DNA of 64,000 nucleotides from Microbacterium sp. SORGH_AS_0888 (GCF_030818905.1 NZ_JAUTAZ010000001.1:248001-312000); one strand, 5' to 3'; shown: positions 36,279 through 45,858, counted from the first letter of the stretch. Notes: generated by a model from the sequence alone, not told the origin. Made by a program: numbers and translations.

Positions 36279-37120
36279 CGCGTCGATCCCGCCGCCGTCG
36301 CGCCGTGCATCCGCCGAGGCACGACGAGCGGCCCGCCCGTCACCGGGTCGTCGATCACGACGTTGGGCAGGTCGAAGATCTCCTCGACCCGTGCGCTCGT
36401 CACGACCTCGACCGGCGGTCCCGCGGCGATGACGCGTCCCTGCCGCATCGCGATGATGTGGTCGGCGTACCGAGCCGCGTGGTTGAGGTCGTGCAGTACC
36501 GCGACGATCGTCCGACCGGCGCGGTTCAGCCGCGAGAACAGCTCCATCAGCTCGACCTGATGCGCGATGTCGAGGTAGGTCGTCGGCTCGTCCAGCAGGA
36601 GCAGATCGGTCTGCTGCGCGAGCACCATCGCGACCCACACCCGCTGTCGCTGGCCGCCGGAGAGCTCTTCGACCCGGCGGGCGGAGAGGTCCTGGACGCC
36701 CGTCGCCTCGAGGGCTTCCCGCACGGCGAGCTCGTCGGCCTCCGTCCACTGTCGCAGCAGACCCTGGTGCGGGTATCGTCCGCGCCCGACCAGGTCCGCG
36801 ACCGTGATCCCGTCGGGCGCGATGGCGGTCTGCGGCAGCAGTCCGAGCCGGCGCGCGACGTCCTTCGCGGGCAGACGCGCGATGTCCTTTCCGTCCAGGA
36901 CCACCCGCCCCTCACGCGGGGTGAGCAGCCGGGAGAGGGCTCGGAGGAGCGTCGACTTTCCGCAGGCGTTCGGACCGATGATCACCGTGAACGAGCGGTC
37001 GGGGATCTGTGCGCTGAGTCGTTCGATGATGCGTCTGTCGTCGTAGCCGACGGTGATCCCGTCCGCGCGCAGTCGCGCGGCACCGGGGGCGGACGGGGCG
37101 GTGGGGACGTGGTCAGACAC
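36275..37120 (-). CDS. Iron-siderophore ABC transporter ATPase
   Basis: FecE/FepC-type ATPase of 281 residues. Walker A is GPNACGKS at 49-56, with the Q-loop GLLPQT, signature LSGGQRQRVW and Walker B LLLLDEPTTYLD, then the switch histidine in VLHDLNHAARYADH. It energises the two permeases encoded upstream. Overlaps the second permease gene by eight bases. Confidence 0.94.
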   Translation of the reverse strand: MSDHVPTAPSAPGAARLRADGITVGYDDRRIIERLSAQIPDRSFTVIIGPNACGKSTLLRALSRLLTPREGRVVLDGKDIARLPAKDVARRLGLLPQTAIAPDGITVADLVGRGRYPHQGLLRQWTEADELAVREALEATGVQDLSARRVEELSGGQRQRVWVAMVLAQQTDLLLLDEPTTYLDIAHQVELMELFSRLNRAGRTIVAVLHDLNHAARYADHIIAMRQGRVIAAGPPVEVVTSARVEEIFDLPNVVIDDPVTGGPLVVPRRMHGATAAGSTR

Positions 37121-38165
37121 GACGGCGGATCTCCTGGACGAGGGTGAGGACGAGGTAGGCGCCGCCGACCGAGACGGTCACGACGCCGACCGGGAGGGAC
37201 CCGGGCAGCAGGTGCTGGGCGATGAGGTCGGACGCCAGGAGCAGCAGCGCCCCGGTGAGCGCGGACAGCGCCGGCGACAGATCCGGCGTGCGGGCGATGC
37301 GTCGGGCGACCTGTGGGGCGGCGAGTGCGATGAAGGCGACGGGTCCGATGACCGCCGTCGCCAAGGACACCAGCCCCACTGCCGCGAGGAGCGCGAGGGT
37401 GCGCACGAGCGCCGGTCGTGCCCCGGTCGCGGTGGCCAGGTCGTCGCCGAGGGCGATCTGGCGCAGGCGGGGGGTGAGGGCGGCGACGATCAACAGCAGC
37501 GGGATGCCGCACAGCGCTGCTCCGGCGACCTGCGGCGCCGTGACGCCGTTGAGGCTTCCGGCGCCCCACGCGGAGGCGAACATGGCCGTCTCGAGCTCGA
37601 CCTCGAGCAACATCCAGGTGTTGGCGGACGCGAGCAGGGCGGCCACGCCGATGCCGACCACGATGAGCCGGAAGCCCTGCGTGCCGTCGCGCCGAGCGAG
37701 GAGCCAGATCACGACCGCGGTGAGCAGACCTCCTCCGACCGCTCCGACCGTGGTGACCGGCCAGGACGCCCGGAAGACCACGATGCTCAGCAGCATCCCG
37801 GTGAACGCGCCGTTCGACAGGCCGAGCACGTCCGGGCTCGCCAGCGGGTTGCGCGTCACGGTCTGGAAGAGGGCGCCCGCGACCCCGAGGTAGCCGCCGA
37901 GGACGATGGCCGCGAGCGCACGGGGCAGGCGCCACTCGTACACGACCGTCCGGTCGAGGGGGCTCCCGCCGCCGAGCAACGCCGACACGACCTCGGCCGG
38001 CGAGAGCGCGTAGGTGCCCAGCGCGAGCGCGCCCAGCGCAAAGACGACGATGCACGCCGCGGAGACCGCGCCGACCACGATGCTGCGGGAGCGCACGGAC
38101 ACGGACACGGGGCCGACCCGGAGCAGACTCCGTCGGTAGCCGACCGCGAGCGGCATCGGGATCAT
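37113..38165 (-). CDS. Iron-siderophore ABC transporter permease (FepG-like)
   Basis: FecCD-family permease of 350 residues with about ten membrane helices. Family motifs include RLPRALAAIVLGGYLGVAGALFQ, TRNPLASPDVLGLSNGA and AFIALAAPQVARRIAR. The ATG at 38165 overlaps the end of the first permease gene by four bases; an ATG three codons in is an alternative. Confidence 0.93.
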   Translation of the reverse strand: MIPMPLAVGYRRSLLRVGPVSVSVRSRSIVVGAVSAACIVVFALGALALGTYALSPAEVVSALLGGGSPLDRTVVYEWRLPRALAAIVLGGYLGVAGALFQTVTRNPLASPDVLGLSNGAFTGMLLSIVVFRASWPVTTVGAVGGGLLTAVVIWLLARRDGTQGFRLIVVGIGVAALLASANTWMLLEVELETAMFASAWGAGSLNGVTAPQVAGAALCGIPLLLIVAALTPRLRQIALGDDLATATGARPALVRTLALLAAVGLVSLATAVIGPVAFIALAAPQVARRIARTPDLSPALSALTGALLLLASDLIAQHLLPGSLPVGVVTVSVGGAYLVLTLVQEIRRRV

Positions 38166-39205
38166 GACGGCGCGCTCGCGGAGCGGCGCCGGGCGAGCGC
38201 GATGAGCACGGGCGCGCCGACGAAGGCCGTGACGATGCCGACGGGGATCTCGGCCGGTGCGATCAGCACCCGTCCCAGGACGTCCGAGAGCAGCACGACG
38301 GCAGGTGCGAGCAGCAGCGAGACGACGAGGATCCGGCGCTGGTCGACCCCGAACAGCCACCGCGCGACGTGCGGCACCATGAGCCCCACGAACGCGATCG
38401 GACCGGCCAGCGCCGTCGCCGCCCCGGCGAGGAGGGTCACGGCGGCGATCACGCCGATCCGGATGCCGGTCACGTTGGCGCCCTGGGCGCGCGCGACGTC
38501 GTCACCGAGGGCGAGGGCGTTGAGCCCGGGGGCGAGTGCGAGCGCGAGCGCGATCCCGACGGCGAGGAACGGCAGGACGGGCAGCAGCACGTCGAGCCCC
38601 CGGCCGAGCAGCGAGCCCGCATTCCACGAGCGCATCTGGTCGAATGCGTCGGGGTTGCTCAGCGTCATCCCCGTGGTCATCCCGGCGAAGACGGCGCCGA
38701 GCGCCACCCCCGCGAGCGTCAGGCGGATGGGGTCCGCCGCGCGGCCCGCGGATCCGATCAGGTACACGGCGACCGTGACGGCGAGGGCCCCGGCGAAGGC
38801 CAGCCAGACGAAGGCGGAGATCTCGCGCAGGCCGAACACGCCGACGCCCAGGGCCACGGCGAACGCCGCTCCCGCGTTGACGCCCAGGATGCCGGGATCC
38901 GCGAGCGGGTTGCGCGTGAACGCCTGGATCAGCGCGCCGGCGGCGCCGAGCGCGGCGCCGACCACGAGTCCTGCGATGGTACGCGGGATCCGCAGCTCGG
39001 CCACGATGTAGCGCGCATCGGGCGCGCCCCCGCCCCGCAGCACCTCGAGCACGGATCCCGGCGAGAGCGGGTTCGACCCGATCGTCAGCGACAGCACGAC
39101 CGCGAGCGGCAGCACGGCGGCCAGACCCAGCACCCCCAGTGCGACCCGACCGCGGCGCCGCGCGGGTGAGCGCACGCGCGGCACCGCGGAGGGGAGCGTC
39201 GTCAC
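38162..39205 (-). CDS. Iron-siderophore ABC transporter permease (FepD-like)
   Basis: FecCD-family permease of 347 residues with about ten membrane helices. Motifs include LRIPRTIAGLVVGAALGAAGALIQ, TRNPLADPGILGVNAGAA and FVGLMVPHVARWLFG. It pairs with the FepG-like protein to form the heterodimeric channel. The GTG at 39205 overlaps the binding protein gene by four bases. Confidence 0.93.
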   Translation of the reverse strand: MTTLPSAVPRVRSPARRRGRVALGVLGLAAVLPLAVVLSLTIGSNPLSPGSVLEVLRGGGAPDARYIVAELRIPRTIAGLVVGAALGAAGALIQAFTRNPLADPGILGVNAGAAFAVALGVGVFGLREISAFVWLAFAGALAVTVAVYLIGSAGRAADPIRLTLAGVALGAVFAGMTTGMTLSNPDAFDQMRSWNAGSLLGRGLDVLLPVLPFLAVGIALALALAPGLNALALGDDVARAQGANVTGIRIGVIAAVTLLAGAATALAGPIAFVGLMVPHVARWLFGVDQRRILVVSLLLAPAVVLLSDVLGRVLIAPAEIPVGIVTAFVGAPVLIALARRRSASAPS

Positions 39206-40125
39206 TTCGCGGCGAGGACGCGCTCGATGTCGTCGAGCACGAGCGAGCCGCCCTTCGGGCCCACCCCCGACACCCAGTAGCTGGTGTCCACGAGGGTGAG
39301 GGAGGGGAAGGCGCTCGCGTTGCTGGCTATGGCGGCGGGCAGCGTCGACGCGTCCCCGGGCTTCGTGGTGGTCACGAAGACGTAGTCCGCACGTGCCGAG
39401 AGCACGTTCTCGGGTGAGATGTCGGCCTGCAGGCCGTCCTGCCAGTCCTGCGGCGGGATGGTGAGCCCGACGCATTCCAGCGCGCTCCCGGCGAAGGATG
39501 TCGGACCGTACAGGCTGAGGGTCGTCTCGTCTCGCGGCCGGATCATGTTCGCGGTCTTGCCCGACACCGGATGGGCCTGCTTGATCTCGTCGCACCGTGC
39601 GGTGAACGCATCCAGGAGCTCCTGGGTCTGCGCCTCCTTGCCGAGCGCCTCACCGATCAGGCGCACGTTCTGCTGCCACGGATCGGCCTGCGTCTGCATG
39701 AACACCGTCGGGGCGATCGCGTTGAGCTGGTCGTAGAGCTTCGCGTGGCGGGACTCGGTGCCGAGGATCAGGTCGGGCTTCAGGGCCGCGATCGCCTCCA
39801 GGTCGGGTTCGGGGACGGTCCCGACCGGGGTGACCCCTTCGACGCCGAGGTATGCGGGGATTCCCGCGACGTTGCTCGCGACGGCGGCGCCCACCGGCGT
39901 CACCCCCAGTGCGACGGCGGTGTCGAGCTCGACGGGCTCGAGTGTGACGACGCGAGCGGGATTCGTCGGGACCTCGCTCGTGCCCCGCGCGTGCGTCACG
40001 GGGTGGGTGCTGGCATCCGCGGCGGGCTCGGTCTGCGCGGTCGGAGCGCATCCGCTGAGCGCGAGGGCCGTGATCAGCGCGGCCGGGAGCAGGAGACGGG
40101 CGCGACGGGAAGGAAGGGTTCGCAT
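39202..40125 (-). CDS. Iron-siderophore ABC transporter binding lipoprotein
   Basis: Substrate-binding lipoprotein of 307 residues. A basic N-terminus and hydrophobic core end in the lipobox LALSGC with lipidated C26, followed by a TroA-like fold (ARVVTLEPVELDTAVALGV, PDLEAIAALKPDLILGTE). The ATG at 40125 is preferred over a start at 40173 because it begins the signal peptide and has AGGAAGG upstream. First gene of the operon, behind an iron-box-like site. Confidence 0.93.
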   Translation of the reverse strand: MRTLPSRRARLLLPAALITALALSGCAPTAQTEPAADASTHPVTHARGTSEVPTNPARVVTLEPVELDTAVALGVTPVGAAVASNVAGIPAYLGVEGVTPVGTVPEPDLEAIAALKPDLILGTESRHAKLYDQLNAIAPTVFMQTQADPWQQNVRLIGEALGKEAQTQELLDAFTARCDEIKQAHPVSGKTANMIRPRDETTLSLYGPTSFAGSALECVGLTIPPQDWQDGLQADISPENVLSARADYVFVTTTKPGDASTLPAAIASNASAFPSLTLVDTSYWVSGVGPKGGSLVLDDIERVLAAK

Positions 40126-40172
40126 GGCGGGCCTTTCCCCGGGGGAGCGTGCACCCCGGGCGGATGTGAGCA

Positions 40173-40194
40173 AGGTATGCCTAGCCTAACCTTT
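40173..40194 (-). promoter_or_regulatory. IdeR/DmdR-type iron box
   Basis: Read on the minus strand, AAGGTTAGGCTAGGCATACCTT. It has outer AAGGT/ACCTT arms and the half-site TTAGGCTAG, close to the DtxR/IdeR consensus TTAGGTTAGSCTAACCTAA. It lies about 50 bases before the binding lipoprotein start. An iron-loaded DtxR-family repressor would shut the uptake operon when iron is plentiful. Confidence 0.65.
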
Positions 40195-40287
40195 GCGCGC
40201 GACGGCATCCTCCGTGAGAGGCGCACCCTCGGTCATCTGTGCAGAACGCGACCGAGGTCGCACCGATCGCAGAGGCCGTGCGGCGGG

Positions 40288-40908
40288 TCACACCGACGCA
40301 GAGCGTCCTCGGCGACGGATGAGAAGCACGAGGGGCCGCGTGAGCACGAGCAGCAGCAGCCACCACATCCCCACGATCGGCACCGTGGCCGCGAGCGCCA
40401 GCGCGGCGGCCATCAGCCCGAGCGTGACCCAGCCGTTGAGGAGATCGCGCTGCAGGGGGACCTCGCCGCTCACCAACTCCGGCACGCGGGAGAGATGGCG
40501 TTCCATGAGCTGCATCGAGAGGGAGACCGCCATGAGGTTCCCGATGTACAGCGCATAGGCGGTCGGCTGCGCGTTCGCGGTCGCCGCGAGCAGGTTGGTG
40601 TTGAACGGCATCACCACGATCGCAGCGAGCCAGACAAAGTTGACCTGTACGAGCCGGGCGTCGTACGTGGCGACCGACTCGAAGGTCCGGTGATGGGCGG
40701 CCCAGAAGCGCGCGATCAACAGGAACGACAGGCCGAACGCCACGAACTCCCAGGCGTTGTCCGCCAGCCACGGAAGGATCCCTTCACGTGTGGCTGCGGC
40801 GGCGTCGTCCACCAGCGGCAGGATCAACAGGGTGATCGCGATGGCCACCGTCGCGTCCGAGAAGTTGACGAGACGATCGAGCCCGCGCTCGGTCCTCATG
40901 GCTGACAT
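40288..40908 (-). CDS. TMEM175-family (DUF1211) membrane protein
   Basis: Protein of 206 residues with six membrane helices and the N-terminal RLVNFSDATVAIAITLLILPL, the R-x3-FSD filter signature of bacterial TMEM175 potassium channels. Members form potassium-permeable tetramers. ATG at 40908; an ATG three codons later is possible. Stands alone between the iron operon and the chromate transporter gene. Confidence 0.9.
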   Translation of the reverse strand: MSAMRTERGLDRLVNFSDATVAIAITLLILPLVDDAAAATREGILPWLADNAWEFVAFGLSFLLIARFWAAHHRTFESVATYDARLVQVNFVWLAAIVVMPFNTNLLAATANAQPTAYALYIGNLMAVSLSMQLMERHLSRVPELVSGEVPLQRDLLNGWVTLGLMAAALALAATVPIVGMWWLLLLVLTRPLVLLIRRRGRSASV

Positions 40909-40931
40909 GAGCCCATCCTCTCAGCCGGCCC

Positions 40932-42146
40932 TCACCCGAGGTGGGCGAGCAGCACGCCCCCGCCGGCACCGGCGAGCACGACGATCCACGGGGGAAGCCG
41001 CCACGCCACCAGGAGCACGAAGCACACGAGCGCCAGTGCGAAGGATGCCGGGCCCCGGACCGCCGTCGTGAACAGGGGCGAGTAGAGCGCCGCCGCGAGG
41101 ATGCCCACGACCGCCGCGTTCGCGCCGCGCATGACCGCCTGCGCCGCCGCCCGCCGCCGGATGCCGTTCCAGAACGGCAGCACGCCCGACAGCAGGAGGA
41201 GTCCCGGGAGGAAGATCGCGACGAGCGCGATGCCCGCGCCGAGCAGGCCGCCGGGCCCCGTCGACGAGAGCGCTCCGAGGTAGGCCGAGAACGTGAAGAG
41301 CGGGCCCGGCAGCGCTTGCGCCGCGCCGTAGCCGGCGAGGAAGTCCTGGTCGCTCACCCAGCCCGGATCGACGACGGCCGACTGCAGGAGGGGGAGGACG
41401 ACGTGTCCGCCTCCGAAGACCAGCGCACCCGAGCGGAAGAACGCGTCGAAGAGCGCGACGGCTCCCGAGCCCGTCGCGGCAGCGAGCAGGGGAGCGCACG
41501 CGAGGAGCGCCAGAAGGACGACCCACGCGAGGATGCCGGTGGCGCGCCCGACCGCCACCCGCAGGGCAGGTCCGGGACCGGTGGCATCCGATCGACACAG
41601 GACGAGTCCCGCGGCGGCGCCTCCCACGATCGCGATGAGCTGCCCCGCGGAGCCCGCCAGGAGCAGCGTCGTGAGCGCGGCGAGCGCCGCGATGGACGCG
41701 CGCCGGAGATCGGGGGAGAGCGTCCGGGTCATGCCCAGCACGGCCTGCGCGACGATCGCGACCGCGACGATCTGCAGCCCGATGAGGATGCCGGAGCCCG
41801 CCGGGCCGGTGAACAGCGACGCGCCGGAGGCGAAGGCGACCATCAAGGCCGCCGAAGGGAGGGTGAAGGCCGCGAAGGCGGCCAGGCCTCCGAAGAGTCC
41901 CGCACGGTGCAGCCCGATGGCGAAGCCGACCTGGCTCGAGGCGGGGCCGGGCAGGAACTGGCACAGTGCCACGAGATCGCCGTACTCGCGGTCGTCCAGC
42001 CAGCCGCGCCGCACTACGAGCTCGGAGCGGAAGTGGCCCAGGTGCGCGATCGGCCCCCCGAACGAGGTCGCCCCGAGCTTCAGGAAGACGCGGAAGACCT
42101 CTCCCGCCGATCCCGGCCTGCGCTCCGACGACGGGTGTCTCTCCAT
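40932..42146 (-). CDS. chrA: Chromate efflux transporter ChrA
   Basis: Long-chain CHR transporter of 404 residues made of two homologous halves of about six helices each. Family motifs are present (FLKLGATSFGGPIAHLGHF in the first half, FFRSGALVFGGGHVVLP in the second, with QFLPGPASSQ and AQALPGPLFTF). The ATG at 42146 follows AGGATG; an in-frame start at 42251 adds an unlikely Arg-rich tail. It exports chromate and perhaps other oxyanions. Confidence 0.93.
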   Translation of the reverse strand: MERHPSSERRPGSAGEVFRVFLKLGATSFGGPIAHLGHFRSELVVRRGWLDDREYGDLVALCQFLPGPASSQVGFAIGLHRAGLFGGLAAFAAFTLPSAALMVAFASGASLFTGPAGSGILIGLQIVAVAIVAQAVLGMTRTLSPDLRRASIAALAALTTLLLAGSAGQLIAIVGGAAAGLVLCRSDATGPGPALRVAVGRATGILAWVVLLALLACAPLLAAATGSGAVALFDAFFRSGALVFGGGHVVLPLLQSAVVDPGWVSDQDFLAGYGAAQALPGPLFTFSAYLGALSSTGPGGLLGAGIALVAIFLPGLLLLSGVLPFWNGIRRRAAAQAVMRGANAAVVGILAAALYSPLFTTAVRGPASFALALVCFVLLVAWRLPPWIVVLAGAGGGVLLAHLG

Positions 42147-42270
42147 CGGGACATCCTCGTGCGGCGGGGAGAACGGCGGGTGAACACACGTGCCCGGGCG
42201 CCGATTCGCACGAGCTCGCCGAGCCAGCGAGACTGGAATCATTCCCGGCACCGCGAAAGGACCACCCGAG

Positions 42271-42837
42271 ATGGCCGAACCCCTCGTCTTCGAGCCCGAA
42301 CGACGCGCGATCCCCTACGTCATCGAGGGCGACGGGCCCGTCGTCGTGCTGCTGCCCGACCGCGGGCTGGAGATCGGATACCTGGGACCTCTCGCGCACT
42401 CGCTCGCCTCGGAGGACTTCCGCGTCGTGCGCATCGGCTGGGGGAACAGGGATGCGTCGCCGCAGGAGCTCGCGGAGGACGTCGTCGCCGTGCTGGAGCA
42501 GGCCGGCGTGGCGGACGGCTGGATCGGCGGACACGGGTTCGGCGGAACCGTCGCCCGCGTGCTCACGCATGCGCACCACGAGCGGGCGAACGGTCTGCTG
42601 CTGCTCGGCGTCGAGGCCGGCGCCGACGGGCCCGCGGTCCTGGCCGACGGCATCCCGGTGCTGGTGGTCCAGGGTGCCGAGGACACCGTCACGCCCCCGG
42701 CCAACGGCGAGGCACTGCGGGCCTCGGCTCCCGGCCTCGTGAGCGTCGTGACCGTCGACGGCGGCGAGCACCTGTTCCCCGCCACGCACGTGGGTGCGAC
42801 CTCGTGGGCGATCGAGGACTACCTCGACTGGGACTGA
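42271..42837 (+). CDS. Alpha/beta-hydrolase-fold protein without the nucleophile serine
   Basis: Protein of 188 residues with the fold of small alpha/beta hydrolases. An early strand holds VVVLLPD, the elbow reads IGGHGFGGT at 86-93, the acid is near D139 (VQGAEDTVTP) and the His is H167 (GGEHLF). At the nucleophile position of the elbow, where G-H-S-x-G is expected, residue 89 is Gly. It should therefore not be a normal serine esterase. The acid and His are retained. ATG at 42271 after CCGAG. Divergent from chrA. Confidence 0.75.
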   Translation: MAEPLVFEPERRAIPYVIEGDGPVVVLLPDRGLEIGYLGPLAHSLASEDFRVVRIGWGNRDASPQELAEDVVAVLEQAGVADGWIGGHGFGGTVARVLTHAHHERANGLLLLGVEAGADGPAVLADGIPVLVVQGAEDTVTPPANGEALRASAPGLVSVVTVDGGEHLFPATHVGATSWAIEDYLDWD

Positions 42838-42876
42838 CCCGGTCTTCTCCCAGCGCGCGCCCCGTAGCCTCGGCGC

Positions 42877-43761
42877 GTGCGGAACCTCACCGGACTCGAA
42901 CGCCGGCTTGACGACCGCGCCCGGCGCCTCCTTCGACGGGCACCGCGTCGGGGGCCTCGTGCCGTGCTCGTCGAGATCGCCGTCTTCTTCGTCAAGCAGG
43001 CGTGGGCGTGCGCCTTCGGCGCGCTCATGCTCGCGGTGATCGTCGCCGCTCGTCTGTGGTATCCGGACTCGGTGCCGCTGGCGCGCAACGACGCACTCAC
43101 GATCGCCGCCGTCCTCATCCAGATCGGCATGGTCGCGGGTGGGCTGGAGACCCGACGTGAGCTGTGGGTCGTCCTGATCTTCCACGTCACCGGCACCGTG
43201 ATGGAGGTCTTCAAGACCGACGTCGGCTCCTGGTCGTACGACCCGGCGGGGGTGCTGCGGATCGCCGGGGTCCCGCTGTTCAGCGGGTTCATGTACGCCG
43301 CCGTCGGCTCCTACCTCGTGCGGGTCTACCGCCTCTTCGACATCCGGTTCACGCGCTACCCGCCCGTCTGGGCGACCGTGCTGCTCGCCGTCGCCGTCTA
43401 CGCGAACTTCTTCCTCCACCACGTCTGGTGGGATGCGCGGTGGGTCCTGCTGCTCGGAGTCGTCGCGCTCTGGGCACCCGCTGTCATGCACGCGCGGGTG
43501 TGGCGTTCCCGGCTCCGACTGCCCGTGGTCGCGGCGTTCGCCGGCGTCGCCGCGGTGATCTACCTCGCGGAGAACATCGCGACCTGGGCGGGCGCATGGC
43601 TCTATCCGAACCAGGCCGACGGATGGGAGCCGGTCGCGCCCTCGAAGCTCAGCTCGTGGCTGCTGCTCATGATCATCTCGGTCGTGCTGGTGACGCTCGT
43701 CTTCCCGCCGCGGCCACCGCGGACCGTGGTGGCGCGCCGCGATGGCACGATGGAGGCATGA
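42877..43761 (+). CDS. DUF817 membrane protein
   Basis: Protein of 294 residues with about eight membrane helices and DUF817 motifs (FFVKQAWACAFGALML, RELWVVLIFHVTGTVMEVFKTDVGSWSYD, FSGFMYAAVGSY, ENIATWAGAWLYPNQADGW). Function unknown; the conserved histidines and acids within helices recall membrane-bound metalloenzymes. TAGCCT (42865-42870) is six bases before the GTG, so expression is probably leaderless. Overlaps the ABC-F gene by four bases. Confidence 0.9.
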   Translation: MRNLTGLERRLDDRARRLLRRAPRRGPRAVLVEIAVFFVKQAWACAFGALMLAVIVAARLWYPDSVPLARNDALTIAAVLIQIGMVAGGLETRRELWVVLIFHVTGTVMEVFKTDVGSWSYDPAGVLRIAGVPLFSGFMYAAVGSYLVRVYRLFDIRFTRYPPVWATVLLAVAVYANFFLHHVWWDARWVLLLGVVALWAPAVMHARVWRSRLRLPVVAAFAGVAAVIYLAENIATWAGAWLYPNQADGWEPVAPSKLSSWLLLMIISVVLVTLVFPPRPPRTVVARRDGTMEA

Positions 43762-45410
43762 CCGCAACGCTCGTCGCCCAAGACCTCGCCGGCGGCTACG
43801 GGCACCGCGTGCTGTTCGAGCACCTCGATCTGACCGTGGCGCCGGGCGACGTGGTCGGGGTCGTCGGGGCCAACGGCGCGGGAAAGTCCACGCTCCTTCG
43901 TCTGCTGGGCGGCGCGGAGACCCCGCTCGCGGGCACCGTGTCGCTCTCGCCGCCGGACGCCTTCGTGGGATGGCTGCCGCAGGAGCACGAGCGTGTGCCG
44001 GGGGAGACCGTCGCGGCCTACGTCGCCCGTCGCACCGGTTGCGCCCAGGCGACGAGCGAGATGGACGCGGCCGCCGCCGCCCTCGGCGACCCGTCGCTCG
44101 CCACGCCGGGCACCGATCCGGCCGAGGTCTACTCCGCGGCGCTGGAGCGCTGGCTCGCGACCGGGGCGGCCGACCTCGACGAGCGGATGCCGGTCGTCAT
44201 GGCGGAGCTGGGGCTCACGGCGGACGCGGGAGCCGAGATGACCTCGCTCTCGGGAGGTCAGGCCGCGCGGGTCGGACTGGCGGCCCTCTTGCTCAGTCGC
44301 TTCGACATCGTGCTGCTCGACGAGCCCACCAACGACCTGGACCTCGACGGCCTCGAGAGGCTCGAAACGTTCGTCCAGGGGCTGCGCGGGGGAGCGGTGC
44401 TGGTGAGCCACGACAGGGAGTTCCTCGCGCGCTGCGTCACGCGGGTGCTCGAGCTCGATCTCGTCCAGCAGACCAACCGCGTCTACGGCGGAGGATACGA
44501 CGCCTACCTCGAGGAGCGGGCGACGCTGCGGCGGCACGCGCGCGAGCGCTACGACGAGTTCGCGGAGAAGAAGGCCGATCTGGTGGCGCGGGCGCGTACG
44601 CAGCGTGAGTGGTCGAGCCAGGGGGTGCGCAATGCGATGCGCAAGGCTCCCGACAACGACAAGATCCGGCGCAAGGCGTCCATGGAGTCGAGCGAGAAGC
44701 AGGCGCAGAAGGTTCGGCAGATGGAGAGCCGTATCGCGCGCTTGGAGGAGGTAGACGAGCCGCGCAAGGAGTGGCAGCTGCAGTTCACGATCGGCGCCGC
44801 TCCCCGGTCGAGCACGATCGTCTCCACCCTGTCGGGCGCTGTGCTGAGGCAGGGGTCCTTCACTCTCGGCCCGGTTTCGCTGCAGGTCGAGGCAGGCGAG
44901 CGCATCGGCATCACCGGGCCCAACGGTGCGGGCAAGTCGACGCTCCTTCGCGCTCTGCTGGGCCGGCAGCGTCCGGACGAGGGCACGGCGAGCCTCGGAG
45001 CCAGTGTGCAGATCGGGGAGATCGATCAGGCTCGCTCCGCGTTCGCCGGCGACCTGCCCCTCGCGGCCGCGTTCGAGGAGCTCGTCCCGGAGCTCGCCTC
45101 GGGCGAGGTGCGCACGCTCCTCGCGAAGTTCGGTCTCAAGGCCGATCACGTCACGCGTTCGGTCTCGGGGCTCTCGCCCGGCGAGCGGACCCGGGCGGCG
45201 CTCGCTCTCCTGCAGGCGCGCGGTGTGAACGTGCTGGTGCTGGACGAGCCGACCAACCACCTCGACCTGCCGGCGATCGAACAGCTCGAGCAGGCACTGG
45301 AGTCGTATGAGGGCACCCTCCTGCTCGTGACCCACGACCGGCGGATGCTCTCCGCAGTCCGGACCGACCGCCAGTGGCACGTCGTGGACGGCCGGGTCAC
45401 GGAGCGGTGA
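43758..45410 (+). CDS. ABC-F family ATP-binding protein
   Basis: Soluble protein of 550 residues with two ABC domains and no membrane part. Walker A motifs are GANGAGKS (about 37-44) and GPNGAGKS (about 391-398), with signatures LSGGQAARVGL and LSPGERTRAAL and Walker B LLDEPTND and LDEPTNHLD. The linker between them (about 240-340) is long, basic and helical, as expected for ribosome-acting ABC-F proteins. It may be a translation factor or an antibiotic-resistance protein; the sequence does not decide. Confidence 0.92.
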   Translation: MTATLVAQDLAGGYGHRVLFEHLDLTVAPGDVVGVVGANGAGKSTLLRLLGGAETPLAGTVSLSPPDAFVGWLPQEHERVPGETVAAYVARRTGCAQATSEMDAAAAALGDPSLATPGTDPAEVYSAALERWLATGAADLDERMPVVMAELGLTADAGAEMTSLSGGQAARVGLAALLLSRFDIVLLDEPTNDLDLDGLERLETFVQGLRGGAVLVSHDREFLARCVTRVLELDLVQQTNRVYGGGYDAYLEERATLRRHARERYDEFAEKKADLVARARTQREWSSQGVRNAMRKAPDNDKIRRKASMESSEKQAQKVRQMESRIARLEEVDEPRKEWQLQFTIGAAPRSSTIVSTLSGAVLRQGSFTLGPVSLQVEAGERIGITGPNGAGKSTLLRALLGRQRPDEGTASLGASVQIGEIDQARSAFAGDLPLAAAFEELVPELASGEVRTLLAKFGLKADHVTRSVSGLSPGERTRAALALLQARGVNVLVLDEPTNHLDLPAIEQLEQALESYEGTLLLVTHDRRMLSAVRTDRQWHVVDGRVTER

Positions 45411-45775
45411 GCACGGACGTGGACGGGCAGGATTCCGGCTCGCCGCCCGTGACGCCCGAGCCGGAGACCGCGGTCGCGCTCATGCGCTCGCGCTTCGCGG
45501 CCTTCCGCGACGGGGACGCGGCCTGGCTCCTGCACACGTGGCACCCCTCGACCCGGCCGGCGCGCCTCGACCTCTCGGACAACCCGCGGTGGCGCGGACT
45601 GCAGATCGTCGACACGGTCGCGGGCGGGCCGCAGGACGTCGAGGGGGTCGTGGAGTTCCGTGCCACGTTCATCGGCCGCGAGGGCATGGAGGTTCTGCAC
45701 GAACGGTCGCGGTTCGTCCGCGAACACGGGCGCTGGCTCTACGTCGACGGCGAGATGCGCGACACGCAGCCGTGA
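45407..45775 (+). CDS. YchJ-family protein (UPF0225 middle domain)
   Basis: Protein of 122 residues with the NTF2-like YchJ core: ALMRSRFAAFRDGDAAWLLHTWHPSTRP, GLQIVDTVAGG, EFRATFIGREGMEVLHERSRFVREHGRWLYVDGE. The cysteine-rich SEC-C zinc motif usually found at the ends of YchJ is absent, a common state in actinobacteria. Translationally coupled to the ABC-F gene (GTGA). Function unknown. Confidence 0.82.
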   Translation: MSTDVDGQDSGSPPVTPEPETAVALMRSRFAAFRDGDAAWLLHTWHPSTRPARLDLSDNPRWRGLQIVDTVAGGPQDVEGVVEFRATFIGREGMEVLHERSRFVREHGRWLYVDGEMRDTQP

Positions 45776-45815
45776 GGACGGCGCAGCGGACCACGCGTCC
45801 GCGCACCGGATGCCG

Positions 45816-45858
45816 CGCGGTCGCAGGTCGTCGCCTCGGACGACGACCTGCGACCGCG
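45816..45858. terminator. Bidirectional terminator between the YchJ-like gene and adhP
   Basis: Perfect 18-base-pair stem (CGCGGTCGCAGGTCGTCG at 45816-45833 with 45841-45858) and a seven-base loop, in the gap between two convergent genes. Confidence 0.8.
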
